From contig JAGXFH010000078.1 of the NCBI GenBank assembly GCA_024637315.1, forward strand, positions 1-64,000: a DNA stretch of 64,000 bases. Direction: 5' to 3'. This stretch comes from Brevirhabdus sp. (GTDB lineage Bacteria > Pseudomonadota > Alphaproteobacteria > Rhodobacterales > Rhodobacteraceae). The notes below the pieces were generated by a model that saw nothing but the letters and a program-made list of their open reading frames with translations, was not told the DNA's origin and ran no database searches. The position numbers and the translations under genes are program-made. Below are positions 48,473 through 57,523 of this stretch, piece after piece (the first letter of the stretch is position 1; every line of letters begins with the position of its first letter).

Positions 48473-48570
48473 GTGACGCGCCTCGGGTGAGAGTTTGAGT
48501 GACGCGCCTCAGGCGAGAATTTGGGTGACGCGCCTCAGGCAAGAGTTTGCGTGACGCGCCTCAGGCGCGA
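48473..48570. repeat. 26-bp tandem repeat array, about 3.8 copies
   Basis: Copies start at 48473, 48499, 48525 and 48551, each beginning GTGACGCGCCTC and differing by a few bases. The last is partial. The trpA stop codon (48561-48563) falls inside the last copy, so the array runs from the trpA 3' end towards the ZIP gene. Confidence 0.85.
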
Positions 48571-49352
48571 TGCGCGCCGTCGGCCAGCCCGCGCACGAAG
48601 TCCAGCACCTCGGCCGGTTTCCTGCCCTCGCCGATCATCGCGACGATCGCCGAGCCGACCACCGCGCCATCCGCGACGCTGGCAATCGCCTGCGAGGTTT
48701 CCGGCGTGCGGATGCCGAAGCCGACGATCACCGGCAGATCGGTCTTTGCCTTGATCCGGGCGACTTCCGGGCCGACATCGGCGGCCTCTGCCGCTGCCGC
48801 GCCGGTGATCCCGGTGATCGAGACGTAATAGACGAAGCCCGAGGTGTTGGTCAGAACCTTCGGCAGCCGCTTGTCATCGGTCGTCGGCGTCGCCAGCCGG
48901 ATGAAGTTCAGCCCCGCCTTCTGCGCCGGAATACAAAGCTCGTCGTCCTCCTCGGGCGGCAGGTCGACGACGATCAGCCCGTCGATCCCGGCGGCCTTGG
49001 CGTCGGTCAGGAACCTGTCGACGCCGCGCGAATGGATCGGGTTGTAATACCCCATCATCACGATCGGGGTGACATCGTCGCCGCGGCGGAACTCTGCCGC
49101 CATGTCCAGGGTCTTCTGCAAGGTCTGGCCGCCTTCCAGCGCGCGCTGGCCGGCCAGCTGGATCGTCGGACCATCAGCCATCGGATCGGTGAAGGGCATC
49201 CCCAGCTCGATGATATCAACGCCCGCAGCCGGCAGGCCCTTCACGATCTCAAGTGAGGTCGCGTAATCCGGATCGCCCGCCATCACGTAAGCCACGAAGG
49301 CCTTCTTTCCCTCGGCCCGAAGGGCGGCGAACTTGTCGTCGATGCGTGTCAT
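48561..49352 (-). CDS. trpA: tryptophan synthase alpha chain
   Basis: 263 residues. It cleaves indole-3-glycerol phosphate and channels indole to TrpB. Motifs: [19 protein letters not shown] with the catalytic Glu and Asp, [12 protein letters not shown], and [26 protein letters not shown] for phosphate binding. It is on the opposite strand from trpB and 11 kb away, so the two subunits depend on separate promoters. The 3' end lies inside a 26-bp tandem repeat. Confidence 0.96.
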   Translation of the reverse strand: MTRIDDKFAALRAEGKKAFVAYVMAGDPDYATSLEIVKGLPAAGVDIIELGMPFTDPMADGPTIQLAGQRALEGGQTLQKTLDMAAEFRRGDDVTPIVMMGYYNPIHSRGVDRFLTDAKAAGIDGLIVVDLPPEEDDELCIPAQKAGLNFIRLATPTTDDKRLPKVLTNTSGFVYYVSITGITGAAAAEAADVGPEVARIKAKTDLPVIVGFGIRTPETSQAIASVADGAVVGSAIVAMIGEGRKPAEVLDFVRGLADGAHRA

Positions 49353-49618
49353 GGCGATCCCTGGTTTGCGGTTCGCCCCGATGTGCAGAAAACCGCGCCG
49401 GAAATCAATGGGCTTGGGCCTCTCGGGGGGGCGAGATCATCCGGTGCGTCCCGAACCGGGCACGGCCCGCGCTGCGAAGAGCCGCGCCGCCGAGCCGGGG
49501 CGAAGGCCGCTATTTGACATAGAACAACGACGCGCCCCCCGATTGCGGGATACCCGTGGATCGGATTTCGACTTGCAGCGAGGCGCTTGGTCCCGACCCC
49601 GAAAACAAGGAGGCCCAG

Positions 49619-50143
49619 ATGAAGGCACTGATCATTTACGCGACCGTCGAGGGACAAACCGGCAAGATCGCCCGTTTCGCCGCCGACCATATCCGGGAGT
49701 TGGGCCACGAGGTTCTGCTGGCCGATGCCGACGATCCGTCAGAGATCGCCTTTGACGGCGTGGATGCGGTCATCCTGGCCGGTCCGGTCCACCAGCGCCG
49801 CCACCCCAAGACCTTCGAGGCGCTCATCGAAGCCTCGAAAACGGATCTGGAGCAGCGCAAGACGCTTGTGATGTCCGTCAGTCTGAGCGCGGCGTTCCCC
49901 GAAGGTCTTGGCGAGGCCCGGGACTACCTGATCGAAATGGAAATGCGCACCGGCTTCAAGCCAGACAGCGAAATGCTGGTGGCCGGTGCCGTACGGATCA
50001 GCCAGTACGATTATTTCGCCACCCAGGTTGTCCGGCATGTCGTCCTTCGGGGCCGGGACCATGATCTGAGTGCAGGAGAGCACGAGTTCACCGACTGGCA
50101 AGCCGTCTCGGCCGCGCTGTCGACGTTCCTTGAAGAGCAATGA
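49619..50143 (+). CDS. flavodoxin-fold protein, HemG-like
   Basis: 174 residues. The N-terminal FMN loop is IIYATVEGQTGKIARFAADH (T-x-E-G-x-T), followed by VILAGPVHQRRHP and a late FMN-ring region. This is the flavodoxin family that includes menaquinone-dependent protoporphyrinogen oxidase HemG. The similarity is at family level only, so an FMN-dependent oxidoreductase is the safe call. AAGGAGG precedes the ATG at 49619. No heme genes are adjacent. Confidence 0.75.
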   Translation: MKALIIYATVEGQTGKIARFAADHIRELGHEVLLADADDPSEIAFDGVDAVILAGPVHQRRHPKTFEALIEASKTDLEQRKTLVMSVSLSAAFPEGLGEARDYLIEMEMRTGFKPDSEMLVAGAVRISQYDYFATQVVRHVVLRGRDHDLSAGEHEFTDWQAVSAALSTFLEEQ

Positions 50144-50317
50144 CCGGGGTGGCGGCCTGGCAGGGGTTGCCCGGCCGACCGATCCCTGGACCCCTGCGAA
50201 ACAAGGTGCCGAGACTGGTCGGACGGGCGGAAGAAGGCCTGCCGGGACAGCCTTCGGCTTGACCCCGCCTGCACTTGCCCCCTAGAAGCGCCCGTCCACC
50301 AGAACTGGAGTTTCGCA

Positions 50318-51415
50318 ATGGGGTTCAAGACCGGGATCGTGGGGCTGCCGAATGTCGGCAAGTCGACTCTGTTCAACGCACTGACGCGCACCGCCGCCGC
50401 GCAGGCCGCGAACTTTCCCTTCTGCACCATCGAACCGAACGTCGGCGAGGTCGCGGTGCCCGATGAGCGGGTTGAAATTCTTGCGAAGATCGCGGGGTCA
50501 AAGCAGATCATCCCGACCCGCATGACCTTCGTCGACATTGCCGGGCTGGTGAAGGGCGCATCCAGGGGCGAGGGCCTCGGCAACCAGTTCCTCGCCAATA
50601 TCCGTGAATGCGACGCCATCGCCCATGTCGTCCGATGCTTCGAGGACGGCGATGTGACCCATGTCGAAGGCCGCGTCGACCCCGTCGAAGACGCCCGCAC
50701 CATCGAGACCGAACTGATGCTGGCCGACATGGAATCCATCGAGAAACGCCTGCAGGGCCTGTCCCGCAAGGTCCGCGGCGGCGACAAGGAAGCGCTGCAG
50801 CAAGAGCGGCTTCTGCAGGCCGCGCTTGCCGCGCTGGAGGACGGAAGGCCGGCACGGACCCTGGAGGTTGCAGACGAGGATTCAAAGGCGTGGCGGATGC
50901 TTCAGCTGCTGACGGCCAAGCCCATTCTCTATGTCTGCAACGTCGATGAGGCGCAGGCCGCCACCGGCAATGCCCATTCGCGGGCGATCGAGAAGATGGC
51001 CGCCGAGGAGGGCGCGGCGGCGGTCGTGATCTCGGCCCGGATCGAGGAGGAGATCAGTCAACTCGACCCCGAAGAGGCCGGGATGTTCCTTGAAGAGATG
51101 GGCCTGAAAGAAGCCGGCCTCGACCGCCTGATCAAGGCCGGCCACAAGCTCTTGGGCCTGCAGACCTACTTCACCGTCGGCCCGAAAGAGGCCCGCGCCT
51201 GGACGATCCGCAAGGGCATGCTGGCTCCGCAGGCAGCGGGCGTCATCCACGGCGACTTTGAGCGTGGGTTTATTCGCGCCGAAACAATATCTTACGAGGA
51301 TTTTGTTGCCGGAAAAGGCGAAGCTGGCGCCAAGGAGGCCGGCAAGATGCGCGTGGAAGGCAAGAATTACGAGGTCAAGGACGGAGACGTCCTGCACTTC
51401 CTCTTCAGCGCCTAG
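50318..51415 (+). CDS. ychF: YchF/Ola1-type ATPase
   Basis: 365 residues. It is an Obg-family P-loop NTPase that prefers ATP and binds ribosomes. G1 is GLPNVGKSTLFNAL, G3 is DIAGLVKGASRGEGLGNQFL, and NVDEAQAATGNAHS includes the altered G4 that gives ATP preference. A C-terminal TGS domain (LQTYFTVGPKEARAWTIRKG) is present. It acts in the translation and oxidative-stress response. The gene is complete and is the last clear chromosomal gene before the IS element. Confidence 0.96.
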   Translation: MGFKTGIVGLPNVGKSTLFNALTRTAAAQAANFPFCTIEPNVGEVAVPDERVEILAKIAGSKQIIPTRMTFVDIAGLVKGASRGEGLGNQFLANIRECDAIAHVVRCFEDGDVTHVEGRVDPVEDARTIETELMLADMESIEKRLQGLSRKVRGGDKEALQQERLLQAALAALEDGRPARTLEVADEDSKAWRMLQLLTAKPILYVCNVDEAQAATGNAHSRAIEKMAAEEGAAAVVISARIEEEISQLDPEEAGMFLEEMGLKEAGLDRLIKAGHKLLGLQTYFTVGPKEARAWTIRKGMLAPQAAGVIHGDFERGFIRAETISYEDFVAGKGEAGAKEAGKMRVEGKNYEVKDGDVLHFLFSA

Positions 51416-51775
51416 TATTCGTGAATGTCGTCTTGACGGCAATTATCATTCGTTTTGCATGGCTTTGGCGGTGTGACAGAGTCTTGCTCATCAACGAGGG
51501 CAAGCGCGAATGCAATTGGCGATGGTAGGGATCGAGGCGGCGAAGTCTGCAAGCGTTGCCGCATTGAAGGTCGGCGGCAGGAACGCCGGCTTTCGGATCG
51601 GCAGCATCAGTCCGGGCCCGGTGGTTCTGGTCAGCGGCTTCGAAGCCTCTGCGACACCGACCTATGATCGTCTGCTTTGCCTGCCTTCCCTCAGAGTTCT
51701 GAAAGGCACACTGTTTCTGGTCTTCTGGAACTGTAATTCATATCATTGACCTGAATTCTGTCAGGAGATGATACG
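51416..51775. other. 360-base gap with possible gene fragment
   Basis: From ychF to the transposase start there is no convincing gene. The plus-strand frame 51510-51749 (79 residues, beginning with an ATG but no clear ribosome site) has fairly protein-like composition to about 51730 and then runs into the IS end. It may be the 5' part of a gene broken by the IS, but I recognise no family. Confidence 0.4.
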
Positions 51776-52867
51776 ATGGCGGGGCGTGTGGCGGACGAGG
51801 TGGTTCTGAGCGATGAGGAGCGAAGCTTTTTGGAGGCGCTGGTGCGGCGGCACAAGGCTGCGCGGTCTCTTTCGGATCGCTGCCGCATGATACTGCTCTG
51901 CGCGGAAGGTTTGCAAAGCAAGGAGGTCGGTGCCCGGCTCGGGGTGCATGAACACACCGTCGGCAAGTGGCGCAGGCGGTTCGTGAAAGATAGGATCGAA
52001 GGGCTCACCGACGAATACCGCCCCGGTCGTCCTCGCACGGTGTCGGACGCACAGGTGGCCGAGGTTATCGAGCGCACGCTGAACACCACACCGAAGGACG
52101 CCACCCATTGGTCGATCCGTTCCATGGCCGCAACGATGGGCCTGTCGCATACGACAATCCGGCGCATCTGGACCGCGTTCGGGCTGCAGCCGCACCGGAG
52201 CGAGACGTTCAAGCTTTCCACCGATCCGCTGTTCGTTGACAAGGTTCAGGATATCGTCGGGCTTTACATGTCGCCGCCGAACAGGGCTATCGTCCTATGT
52301 GTGGACGAAAAGTCCCAGATCCAGGCGCTGGACCGCGAACAGCCGGTGCTGCCGATGGCACCCGGCGTGGCCGAACGCAGAACCCATACCTACATCCGCC
52401 ATGGAACGACGTCGCTGTTTGCTGCGCTCGACATCGCCACGGGGGCGGTGATCGGCAAATGCTACAAGCGCCATCGGGCAACCGAGTTCCTCGACTTCCT
52501 CAAGAAGATCGACACGGCCATGCCGGAAGGACCGGACGTGCATCTGGTGATGGATAATTATGCCACGCACAAGACGCCGAAAATCAAGGCGTGGCTCGCG
52601 CGCCGCCCGCATTGGCACGTGCATTTCACGCCGACCTCGGCGAGCTGGATAAACCAGGTGGAACGCTGGTTCGCCGAACTGACCCGCAAGCAACTGCAAC
52701 GGGGTGTCCACCGAACCACCGCCGAGTTGGAGGCCGACATCACCGCCTTCATCAAGGCGCACAACGAGAATCCCAAACCATACCGGTGGGTCAAATCCGC
52801 CGACGAAATCCTCGCATCCGTCAAGCGGTTCTGCCAGCGGACACAGCAAAACTTATGTACCGAACTT
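51736..52867 (+). mobile_element. IS630-family insertion sequence
   Basis: The element spans about 1.1 kb around a single intact transposase frame. TA dinucleotides at 51734-51735 and 52868-52869 fit the TA target duplication of IS630-type elements. The inverted ends are weak by eye: a shared TTC-N4-CAT core is seen on both sides, so the exact boundaries are approximate. Confidence 0.75.
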
Positions 52868-52870
52868 TAG
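51776..52870 (+). CDS. IS630-family DDE transposase
   Basis: 364 residues in one frame, apparently intact. The N-terminal paired-like helix-turn-helix ([22 protein letters not shown]) binds the ends. The catalytic triad is visible: the first Asp in [11 protein letters not shown], the second in [14 protein letters not shown] and Glu in [13 protein letters not shown]. Many IS630 copies need a frameshift to make the transposase; this one does not. AGGAG precedes the ATG. The stop codon overlaps the right-hand TA. Confidence 0.95.
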   Translation: MAGRVADEVVLSDEERSFLEALVRRHKAARSLSDRCRMILLCAEGLQSKEVGARLGVHEHTVGKWRRRFVKDRIEGLTDEYRPGRPRTVSDAQVAEVIERTLNTTPKDATHWSIRSMAATMGLSHTTIRRIWTAFGLQPHRSETFKLSTDPLFVDKVQDIVGLYMSPPNRAIVLCVDEKSQIQALDREQPVLPMAPGVAERRTHTYIRHGTTSLFAALDIATGAVIGKCYKRHRATEFLDFLKKIDTAMPEGPDVHLVMDNYATHKTPKIKAWLARRPHWHVHFTPTSASWINQVERWFAELTRKQLQRGVHRTTAELEADITAFIKAHNENPKPYRWVKSADEILASVKRFCQRTQQNLCTEL

Positions 52871-52880
52871 ATTCGGGTGA

Positions 52881-53120
52881 CTAGGCTGCACGGACCTTTT
52901 GCGGAACGGCGACGAGGATGTCGTGCTGTCAACCGGATCTGCTGGCCATGCAGATGCCGTGCTGTTCCTGCCCTGCATGGATTGCGAAACCATGGAGCAG
53001 GCCGAGGGCCAGGCGGCGATCAACGACACGTATTGGCAGATCCCGGCGCTTTGCGCGAAAGACGGAATGATCTCAGGTCTGGGCATCCCGATCCACAGGT
53101 TGTTTCCGCCCCAACAATGA
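52881..53120 (+). pseudogene. 3' fragment of an unidentified gene
   Basis: About 79 residues lie in an open frame to the right of the IS: DLLRNGDEDVVLSTGSAGHA, then LFLPCMDCETMEQAEGQAAI and a closing GIPIHRLFPPQQ. The composition looks like a real globular C-terminus with a CMDC motif. There is no start codon with a ribosome site, and a TGA stands directly before it at the IS edge. It may be the remains of the gene that the IS interrupted, but joining the two flanks at the TA does not give one continuous frame. Confidence 0.35.
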
Positions 53121-53177
53121 CACGGTAGGAAAGCTTTGCACTTGTCCCCGCGCGGGCCAGCGATTAAACGGGTCGGT

Positions 53178-53267
53178 GGAGACGTGGCCGAGTGGTCGAA
53201 GGCACGCCCCTGCTAAGGGCGCAGACGGGAAACCGTCTCGAGGGTTCGAATCCCTTCGTCTCCGCCA
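53178..53267 (+). tRNA. tRNA-Ser (GCU anticodon), CCA encoded
   Basis: 90 bases with a 7-bp acceptor stem (GGAGACG/CGTCTCC), discriminator G and encoded CCA. The anticodon loop CCTGCTAAG carries GCT, and the long variable arm GACGGGAAACCGTC is typical of serine tRNA. The T loop is GTTCGAATC. It reads AGC/AGU codons. The tyrosine recombinase gene 110 bases downstream suggests its 3' end serves as an attachment site. Confidence 0.97.
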
Positions 53268-53284
53268 CCAACCGCTGTTATATA

Positions 53285-53300
53285 ATTGTTTTCAAACAAT
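53285..53300. repeat. short hairpin downstream of integrase gene
   Basis: ATTGTTT and AAACAAT (53285-53291, 53294-53300) surround a 2-base loop in AT-rich sequence between tRNA-Ser and the integrase stop. It may end the integrase transcript or belong to the attachment region. Confidence 0.4.
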
Positions 53301-53379
53301 AAAATTTCGCCAACATCAAACCGTTCCCACACTTGTTCCCACGCAGCGCAGTTGTCTAGTTGCGCCTCAGTCGCCCCGA

Positions 53380-54432
53380 TCAGTCCTCCAATACATCATC
53401 CCCTGACTCGCCAGTGATTAACGCCCGTTGCCGTTCACGGCTGATTTGGCCGTAGCTGCGCAAGGTTGTCAGAACATCGGTGTGACCAAGATTTTGCGAG
53501 GTGGCCACCAGTTCGGCGACAGAAGTGCAGGTTTTTGCGGCTCGGCGAGCGAGCATGTGTCGGAAGGCGTGCGGGCCGAAGGCAGGTAAGTTTGCAGCCT
53601 TAAAGGCTTGATTGACGATCTTGCGCACAGGTTCAGTGCTTTTCCATTGGCGGCGCTCGAAACCTTCTGCCTTGAATCCAGTGTGGGCGACAGAGGAAAG
53701 CGCCGTTGCGGGGAATAGCGGATCGTCGGGGCCGTAGAGTTCAGCATCGTCCAGATGTTTGATCCATGCAGAGAAGGCAACTTCGGCCTCTTCAAAACCC
53801 TTTGCAAAGAAGGTGTCGATACGCGCGCCGAATTTCGTCGCCACCTGGCGCGGATTCTGGGTCACGGATTTTTCAGCCAGATCGATGTGCCTGATTCGCA
53901 GTGAGACAAGCGCCGCTACGCGAATGCCAGTCAGACACAAAAGCGCGAAAACGGCCTTTTCGCGCATCTGGCGGGCCGTCTTGTCGGGCATCAGGGCCAG
54001 GGCGCGTTTGGCTTGTTTGATGCTTGGTGCCGGGCGCGCGGGTGCTGCACGGGCTTCGGCCTCGTCGCGGCGTGACAGGTTAAAATAATCGGCATCCGCC
54101 GGTTTGATCCGGGTGCGAAAACCATCCTGTTGAGACAGCCACAGGGTGAATTCTCGCATGGTCGCCATAATTGCGCGCGTGGTGGACTTGCCCAGAGGCT
54201 TGCCGGTAGCGCTCTTGGCCTCTTCCAGATGCGTGCGAAAGCCCATGGCCCATTCGATGTGAAACCGTGCGAAATCGTTGCGCCCGTTCCACACATCGAA
54301 ACGCTCCAGCGTGGCAAGTTCCTTGTCGAGCGTCTTGTCCGAAAGCCGCTTTGCATGTTTGCGGTACTCCAGGAAACGGCGCTTGATCCGCTCGTTTTGT
54401 TCATTAGGTCGCTTGCTCATTTCTACCTCCAT
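53380..54432 (-). CDS. tyrosine recombinase/integrase
   Basis: 350 residues. The core-binding N-terminal domain (about 10-125) precedes the catalytic domain with Arg in CLTGIRVAALVSLRIRHIDL, H-x-x-R in GPHAFRHMLARRAA, LGHTDVLTTLRSYG with the His and the Tyr nucleophile in the C-terminal part. It is complete. Its 3' end faces tRNA-Ser, the usual layout for tRNA-targeting integrases. Likely function: integration and, with a directionality factor, excision of the element. Confidence 0.92.
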   Translation of the reverse strand: MEVEMSKRPNEQNERIKRRFLEYRKHAKRLSDKTLDKELATLERFDVWNGRNDFARFHIEWAMGFRTHLEEAKSATGKPLGKSTTRAIMATMREFTLWLSQQDGFRTRIKPADADYFNLSRRDEAEARAAPARPAPSIKQAKRALALMPDKTARQMREKAVFALLCLTGIRVAALVSLRIRHIDLAEKSVTQNPRQVATKFGARIDTFFAKGFEEAEVAFSAWIKHLDDAELYGPDDPLFPATALSSVAHTGFKAEGFERRQWKSTEPVRKIVNQAFKAANLPAFGPHAFRHMLARRAAKTCTSVAELVATSQNLGHTDVLTTLRSYGQISRERQRALITGESGDDVLED

Positions 54433-54513
54433 TTGTGGGTGAAAAACGGATGCCGGAAGCCTGCCAATCGGCTAGGTGGCTAAGTGGAAAATCAAGGGGG
54501 CGCGTGTCCACCA

Positions 54514-54939
54514 TTATAATGTCTTCTCATGCCGTTTGATTGTGAGGTCGAGGGTCCGTGCAATCTCAGGGATGCGGGCCTCGACAATTGGCTTAGAAAC
54601 GACGGTTTCGCAGACCTCGCAGAGCGCTGTGAGCGTGACGTGATTGCCTGTGATGTTGCAGTCGGCAAATCCCCCGGCGGCTTTTTGCGCCTTGCTGCAA
54701 CGGACACAAAAGAACCTGTCGAGCGCGGTCTTGATTTTCCGGCCTTCCCGCTGGCCTTTGATGTAATCGCGCAGATCGTCGCCACGGATCAGCGGCGGGC
54801 GTTCCCCATTCATCACGCGCAAGCCGTTAGCTATCCAGTTGCCGATTGTGCGGGGTGAGACGCCGGAAACCTCCGCCGCCTCTTCGATTTTGTAACACCA
54901 CAAGGATTTGATCCCGCTCAGGCGCGCTTGCTTCGGCAT
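54514..54939 (-). CDS. HTH protein with zinc-ribbon-like cysteines
   Basis: 141 residues. The N-terminus has a MerR/excisionase-like helix-turn-helix (KIEEAAEVSGVSPRTIGNWI) followed by LIRGDDLRDYIKGQREGR. The second half has CVRC and CEVC pairs spaced about 35 residues apart, a likely zinc ribbon. It lies 80 bases upstream of the integrase gene on the same strand and could be a regulator or a directionality factor. No named family recognised. Confidence 0.7.
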   Translation of the reverse strand: MPKQARLSGIKSLWCYKIEEAAEVSGVSPRTIGNWIANGLRVMNGERPPLIRGDDLRDYIKGQREGRKIKTALDRFFCVRCSKAQKAAGGFADCNITGNHVTLTALCEVCETVVSKPIVEARIPEIARTLDLTIKRHEKTL

Positions 54940-54948
54940 GTCGCGCCC

Positions 54949-55164
54949 TCACTCGCCCGTCGTCTGCTCGTTCTGTTTCAACCAAGCACGCAGGGCGTCG
55001 ATGGTGATGAGACGGCGAGTGCCGATCTTGACGCTCTTGAGATTGCCCGACGAAAGGGCAGCGTAGAGCGTGGTCCGCCCGATGCTGCATAGACGCGCGG
55101 CCTCGTTCGGTGAGACGGCAAGGATTTGTGCGGCCTGGGTGAGAAGTTCGGTTGTGTTCGTCAT
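54949..55164 (-). CDS. excisionase-like small HTH protein
   Basis: About 71 residues from the ATG at 55164 with GGAG upstream (AAAGGAGTATG); the frame extends 19 codons further. It is a single helix-turn-helix, ILAVSPNEAARLCSIGRTTLYA, with LKSVKIGTRRLITIDALRAWL, the standard HTH_17/excisionase pattern. It is the best candidate directionality factor for the integrase. It ends 9 bases before the next gene starts. Confidence 0.85.
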   Translation of the reverse strand: MTNTTELLTQAAQILAVSPNEAARLCSIGRTTLYAALSSGNLKSVKIGTRRLITIDALRAWLKQNEQTTGE

Positions 55165-55245
55165 GGCCCATACTCCTTTGTTTGGGTATGGGCGGACGTT
55201 GAGGGATGGCGGGTGGTTCAAAACAGATCGGAGGTTTTGAACCAG

Positions 55246-56064
55246 TTATGAACTGGGTCGAGACTTTCTTAGATGCCGTTTTATGGTCTCCAAGGAAGGG
55301 GCACGTTCGAGGGGGTGGCGTGTCTTGAACTCCGCTAATATCTCCTTGCCTTCGCCATTGACGACCGGAAGCGCTCGGCCCGATTTCTTCCTATCCGAAA
55401 TGATTGCCGCCAGTGCCGCGCCATGTTCGCTTGGTCGCCCGCCTTTGTTCTTGCGGGGAACCCCCACAAGATCGGCAGTTTGGGCGAGAAAACTTAAAGC
55501 GCCGGTTTCAGCGTCCAGTGCAGCCAGATCGTCAAGCCGCACTGTTTGCGCTTCTGCAACCCGCAAGGTTCCAATCGCCGTGACGATCAACCGCCATCGT
55601 GAGCGTACTTCGCGGCTCAGCGCGTGTTCCAGTTCGCGCGCATCCTCTTCGGTTTGTAGCTGTGGGTGGAAATAGAGCATGATTTCGCCTGCATCCGTTT
55701 CGAGCGATCCGATCCGCCAGGTCCGGTCATGAACGGGGGTTTGTTTACGTCGCTTGCAGTCAGTCGCTTCAAACAGGCGGTCAATCAAAAGGCGCGAATC
55801 GGGCAGCACGGCTTGCACGTTCGCCCGATCAAGCGCGACAAAGCCAAACTCCGGGCAATAGTAGCCATAGCGCCCGTCCTCGAACCCGACCGGCGCGGCG
55901 TGCGCCTCGTCACAGTCATTGCATACTACCGAAGCCAAAACTCCGGCTTCGCGAACAAACCCGTGGCGAAGCAGCGGCGCAAAACCGGGATTGTCCCGGA
56001 AGGACACTGCGGCAGCTTTTCCGCCAAGCACGATGATCTCGCACAACAGTGCGAGCGGGGTCAC
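55246..56064 (-). CDS. unknown element protein with Cys-pair N-terminus
   Basis: 272 residues. Residues about 45-75 contain CNDCDEAH and YYCPEFGFV, which could be a zinc site. The middle is helical, and the end (GGRPSEHGAALAAIISDRKKSG, SLETIKRHLRKSR) looks like a basic DNA-binding tail. The start overlaps the preceding gene's stop by 4 bases, so the two proteins are coupled. No family recognised. Confidence 0.65.
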   Translation of the reverse strand: MTPLALLCEIIVLGGKAAAVSFRDNPGFAPLLRHGFVREAGVLASVVCNDCDEAHAAPVGFEDGRYGYYCPEFGFVALDRANVQAVLPDSRLLIDRLFEATDCKRRKQTPVHDRTWRIGSLETDAGEIMLYFHPQLQTEEDARELEHALSREVRSRWRLIVTAIGTLRVAEAQTVRLDDLAALDAETGALSFLAQTADLVGVPRKNKGGRPSEHGAALAAIISDRKKSGRALPVVNGEGKEILAEFKTRHPLERAPSLETIKRHLRKSRPSS

Positions 56065-57281
56065 TCAACAACCTCGAAAAGGTCAGCGGCAGTTGGTGGC
56101 GGGGCCAGTAGCTTCCACCGCTCCAACAGATCAAAAACGAACTGCCGGTCCTTCTCGGTCTTGTTCGGCAGGCTTGTCGTGTTCGGGACGCTCAGAGTCA
56201 CGGTCAGGGTGCGTTTGCTTTTTCCGTCGCGCGCCTCCAGCATTATTCGCAGCGTAGCGGCCAAGATTTGCCAGCCACCAGCACGCAACGGCGAAGCCTG
56301 GCCAAACCTGCGGGCGAGGAAGTGATACAGCGTTTCGTCTTCGCCGCGCTTTTCGACCCGGACAAAGCCGCCGTCCGAAGAACGAAAGGATAGCGATGAC
56401 ACCTCGACCTGTTCGATCCCGTCTGCCGGTTCGGTTTCAAATTCCGGTGCCTTGCGCAGCATGTCCAATTGCACATCCCGGCGAGGCACTTCTACAGGCG
56501 CTTCGGAATGCGGTGCAAAATGCGAGGCAAAAGACTGGAGATACTCATCGCGCAATTTCTTGCCACCCTTTGCGCATATCTCGACCACCCGTTCTTTCGG
56601 GTCGCAAGCGATGCCGACTTCCAGAACTTTCTGAACCGTTCGCCGCTCAAGGCTTTCTTCGCCAAAAGCCAATTCGCTTTGGGCGTGCTCTTCGACGTAG
56701 ATCGTCGCTTGGGTGAGAGTGCTTTCGCTTCCGGTCACCGGATCAAAGCGGACGGATTGATACCAGTCGGCTTCGCGTTTGCGATGCTCGGGCAGTTCCA
56801 AGATCGCGACCGTTTCATTGAGGAAGGCATCACGGGCGCTGGATTGCTCCAATATCCAAGGCTTGCCGTCATCCGGGAACTGAAAGCGCGCCCATTGCCG
56901 TCCACCGTTGCGCCGCATCAGCGAGGTTTGGACAGTGACCCGGTCGATCATGCGGGGATATTGCGTGGCCAGCATCAAGAGCACGTCCTGAACGCCTTCT
57001 AACCCCTCAAGAACAATGCCTTGTCCAGCGCAAACCTGCACCGCGCCCGTCATGCCAGTTTCATCGGCAATGCTGGCTAGATGGTCGAGTTCTGCCTTCA
57101 CTGCATCTTGCTGCCGGTCTGGCAATTCGGCCAGCAATTCTTCGATGGATCGAACCAATGCCGTCCCGCGCCCTTCGCTGGTCCAATCAAATTCGGCAGG
57201 CGCATCAACACCTCGCGCAGCAAAGAACTGCCTGAGACGCTGTGAAGGCGACTTGCGAATGAACCCACTAAAGGACGCCAT
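56061..57281 (-). CDS. unknown large element protein
   Basis: About 406 residues from the ATG at 57281 (MASFSGFIRKSPS); the frame runs to 57335. It is soluble, with no membrane segment. The N-terminal region is helical (LAELPDRQQDAVKAELDHLAS). The middle has VARDAFLNETVAILELPEH-like helices and a VEEHAQSELAFGEES segment, and the end is rich in beta-strand-like sequence (RTLTVTLSVPNTTSLP, then LLERWKLLAPPP). I do not recognise it. It is the first gene of the minus-strand series and divergent from the methyltransferase remnant. Confidence 0.65.
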   Translation of the reverse strand: MASFSGFIRKSPSQRLRQFFAARGVDAPAEFDWTSEGRGTALVRSIEELLAELPDRQQDAVKAELDHLASIADETGMTGAVQVCAGQGIVLEGLEGVQDVLLMLATQYPRMIDRVTVQTSLMRRNGGRQWARFQFPDDGKPWILEQSSARDAFLNETVAILELPEHRKREADWYQSVRFDPVTGSESTLTQATIYVEEHAQSELAFGEESLERRTVQKVLEVGIACDPKERVVEICAKGGKKLRDEYLQSFASHFAPHSEAPVEVPRRDVQLDMLRKAPEFETEPADGIEQVEVSSLSFRSSDGGFVRVEKRGEDETLYHFLARRFGQASPLRAGGWQILAATLRIMLEARDGKSKRTLTVTLSVPNTTSLPNKTEKDRQFVFDLLERWKLLAPPPTAADLFEVVE

Positions 57282-57523
57282 ATCTTGACCTCTGCCGTAA
57301 TGTGCGCGGTAAATATGGTGTTCGGAGATGTTCATTGCAAGTCATCTTGGTTCAGGCGAAGCCGCAGTTTCGGCTGGTCTCATCTCGCCCAAGGTGCAAT
57401 GTAACGGTTGCTGGGGGCGTCTCACGTTGCATTCCCGGTCAAAGGAAATACGCGGCAAGAGCAAGAAGAAGAGCCGAAGCAGAACCAATTCTCGACCAGC
57501 GCTATTTGCAAGGAGCCGCGCCC

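Noticed and set aside
48473-48570. Tandem repeats as a CRISPR array
   Set aside because: Units are directly adjacent with no unique spacers, and no cas genes are present.
49500-49618. Possible promoter TTGACA at about 49514 before the flavodoxin-like gene
   Set aside because: No matching -10 at proper spacing, so not reported as a promoter.
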